A DNA stretch of 6,349 nt from Alphaproteobacteria bacterium (GTDB lineage: Bacteria > Pseudomonadota > Alphaproteobacteria > Sphingomonadales > Sphingomonadaceae). This document shows positions 5,979-6,349 of the stretch, piece after piece. The notes under the pieces were generated by a model, which saw only the letters and a program-made list of their open reading frames with translations, searched no databases and was not told where the DNA came from. Positions within the stretch are counted from its first letter, which is position 1; each line of letters opens with the position of its first letter. The stretch is from positions 1 through 6,349 of the forward strand of contig JAHJWA010000154.1 in the NCBI GenBank assembly GCA_018828205.1, read 5' to 3'. The translations under genes and the position numbers were made by a program.

Positions 5979-6349
5979 ATGATCCTGCGCAGCGCCTCTA
6001 CCTGCTCGCGACCCTCGCTTTGGGCGGTGGGTGCGCTTGCGGCGCTCGCGGTCGCGGCCATTCCCGTGGCGGCCTTGCTGGCCCAGCCGGGCCCCGCACC
6101 CTTCACGATTGCCGAGAACGGCCAAGGCTTCGCGGAACTGCAGGACGCGGTCGATGCGATCGGTACCGGCAGCGGGACGATCCTGTTCGCGCCTGGCACC
6201 TACAATCAATGCGCGGTGCAGGAAGCGGGCCGGATCACCTACCGCGCGCGCGAATTGGGCACCGCCACGCTGGCGGGGCGGGCCTGCGAAGACAAGGCGG
6301 CGCTGGTGCTCGATGGCGAGGCGGCGACGGTGGTCGGCCTGGTCTTCGC
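5979..6349 (+). CDS. Exported right-handed parallel beta-helix (pectin-lyase-like) protein, 5' part only
   Basis: The frame from ATG 5979 is open for 123 codons and runs off the right edge. Residues 1 to about 35 form a signal peptide: Arg4 and Arg11 in the n-region, a hydrophobic stretch at 14-34, and a plausible signal-peptidase site after AALLA (31-35). The mature start has the pattern FAELQDAVDAIGTGSGTILFAPGTYNQC in two parts: residues 51-61 (FAELQDAVDAI) and 66-78 (GTILFAPGTYNQC). This matches the opening of beta-helix proteins, where a 'diffuse' GTI-x-APGTY strand begins the first coil. Cys78 and Cys103 could form a disulfide in the periplasm. Such proteins often bind or cleave polysaccharide, but no catalytic residues are in view, so activity is not claimed. 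The start has a weak upstream GGATAAG, 8 nt before ATG; an earlier ATG at 5974 stops after two codons. It lies 53 nt after recQ on the same strand and may have its own promoter. Confidence 0.8.
   Translation, partial: MILRSASTCSRPSLWAVGALAALAVAAIPVAALLAQPGPAPFTIAENGQGFAELQDAVDAIGTGSGTILFAPGTYNQCAVQEAGRITYRARELGTATLAGRACEDKAALVLDGEAATVVGLVF

Noticed and set aside
1..6349. tRNA, rRNA, CRISPR array, insertion sequence, prophage or attachment sites
   Set aside because: No regularly spaced repeats, no transposase or integrase motifs, no terminal inverted repeats with target duplications, and no tRNA-like cloverleaf noticed by eye.

Overview
The window is GC-rich DNA with compact genes, long open antisense frames and strong G/C third-position bias. 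RecQ, acyl-CoA dehydrogenase and CoA-transferase sequences of this style point to an alphaproteobacterium, most likely Sphingomonadales (Erythrobacteraceae/Sphingomonadaceae type). This placement is inferred from sequence style, not from a search.

Left part (1-3999, all minus strand): a five-gene, head-to-tail cluster read from 3999 down past the left edge. The order is a 100-aa very acidic lipoprotein, an 82-aa lipoprotein, an FAD acyl-CoA dehydrogenase, a class III (CaiB/BaiF) CoA-transferase that looks like 2-methylfumaryl-CoA isomerase (Mct), and a thiolase cut by the window edge. Junctions are 4 nt apart, a 4-nt ATGA overlap, 2 nt apart and 11 nt apart, so one transcript with translational coupling is very likely. 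The three enzymes fit a route that handles a carboxylic acid as its CoA thioester: CoA transfer or isomerisation, alpha-beta dehydrogenation, and thiolytic cleavage. No enoyl-CoA hydratase or 3-hydroxyacyl-CoA dehydrogenase lies in the window, and the substrate cannot be read from the sequence. What the two lipoproteins do in this operon is unknown.

Middle (4000-4143): a 144-bp divergent intergenic region. It must hold the start signals for the lipoprotein operon and probably for recQ. It contains two inverted repeats: a perfect 8-bp stem in the lipoprotein leader (4020-4040), and a long imperfect stem 22 nt before recQ (4078-4121) that has a competing shorter hairpin inside it.

Right part (4144-6349, plus strand): a complete recQ helicase gene with helicase core, zinc site, RQC and HRDC domains, a 53-bp gap with a weak inverted repeat, and the 5' part of an exported protein resembling the right-handed parallel beta-helix (pectin-lyase-like) family, cut by the right edge.

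I saw no tRNA, rRNA, CRISPR array, insertion sequence or phage feature. The most unusual points are the lipoprotein/acyl-CoA operon and the Mct-like transferase outside any visible 3-hydroxypropionate-cycle context; nothing here is clearly a new defence or mobile system.
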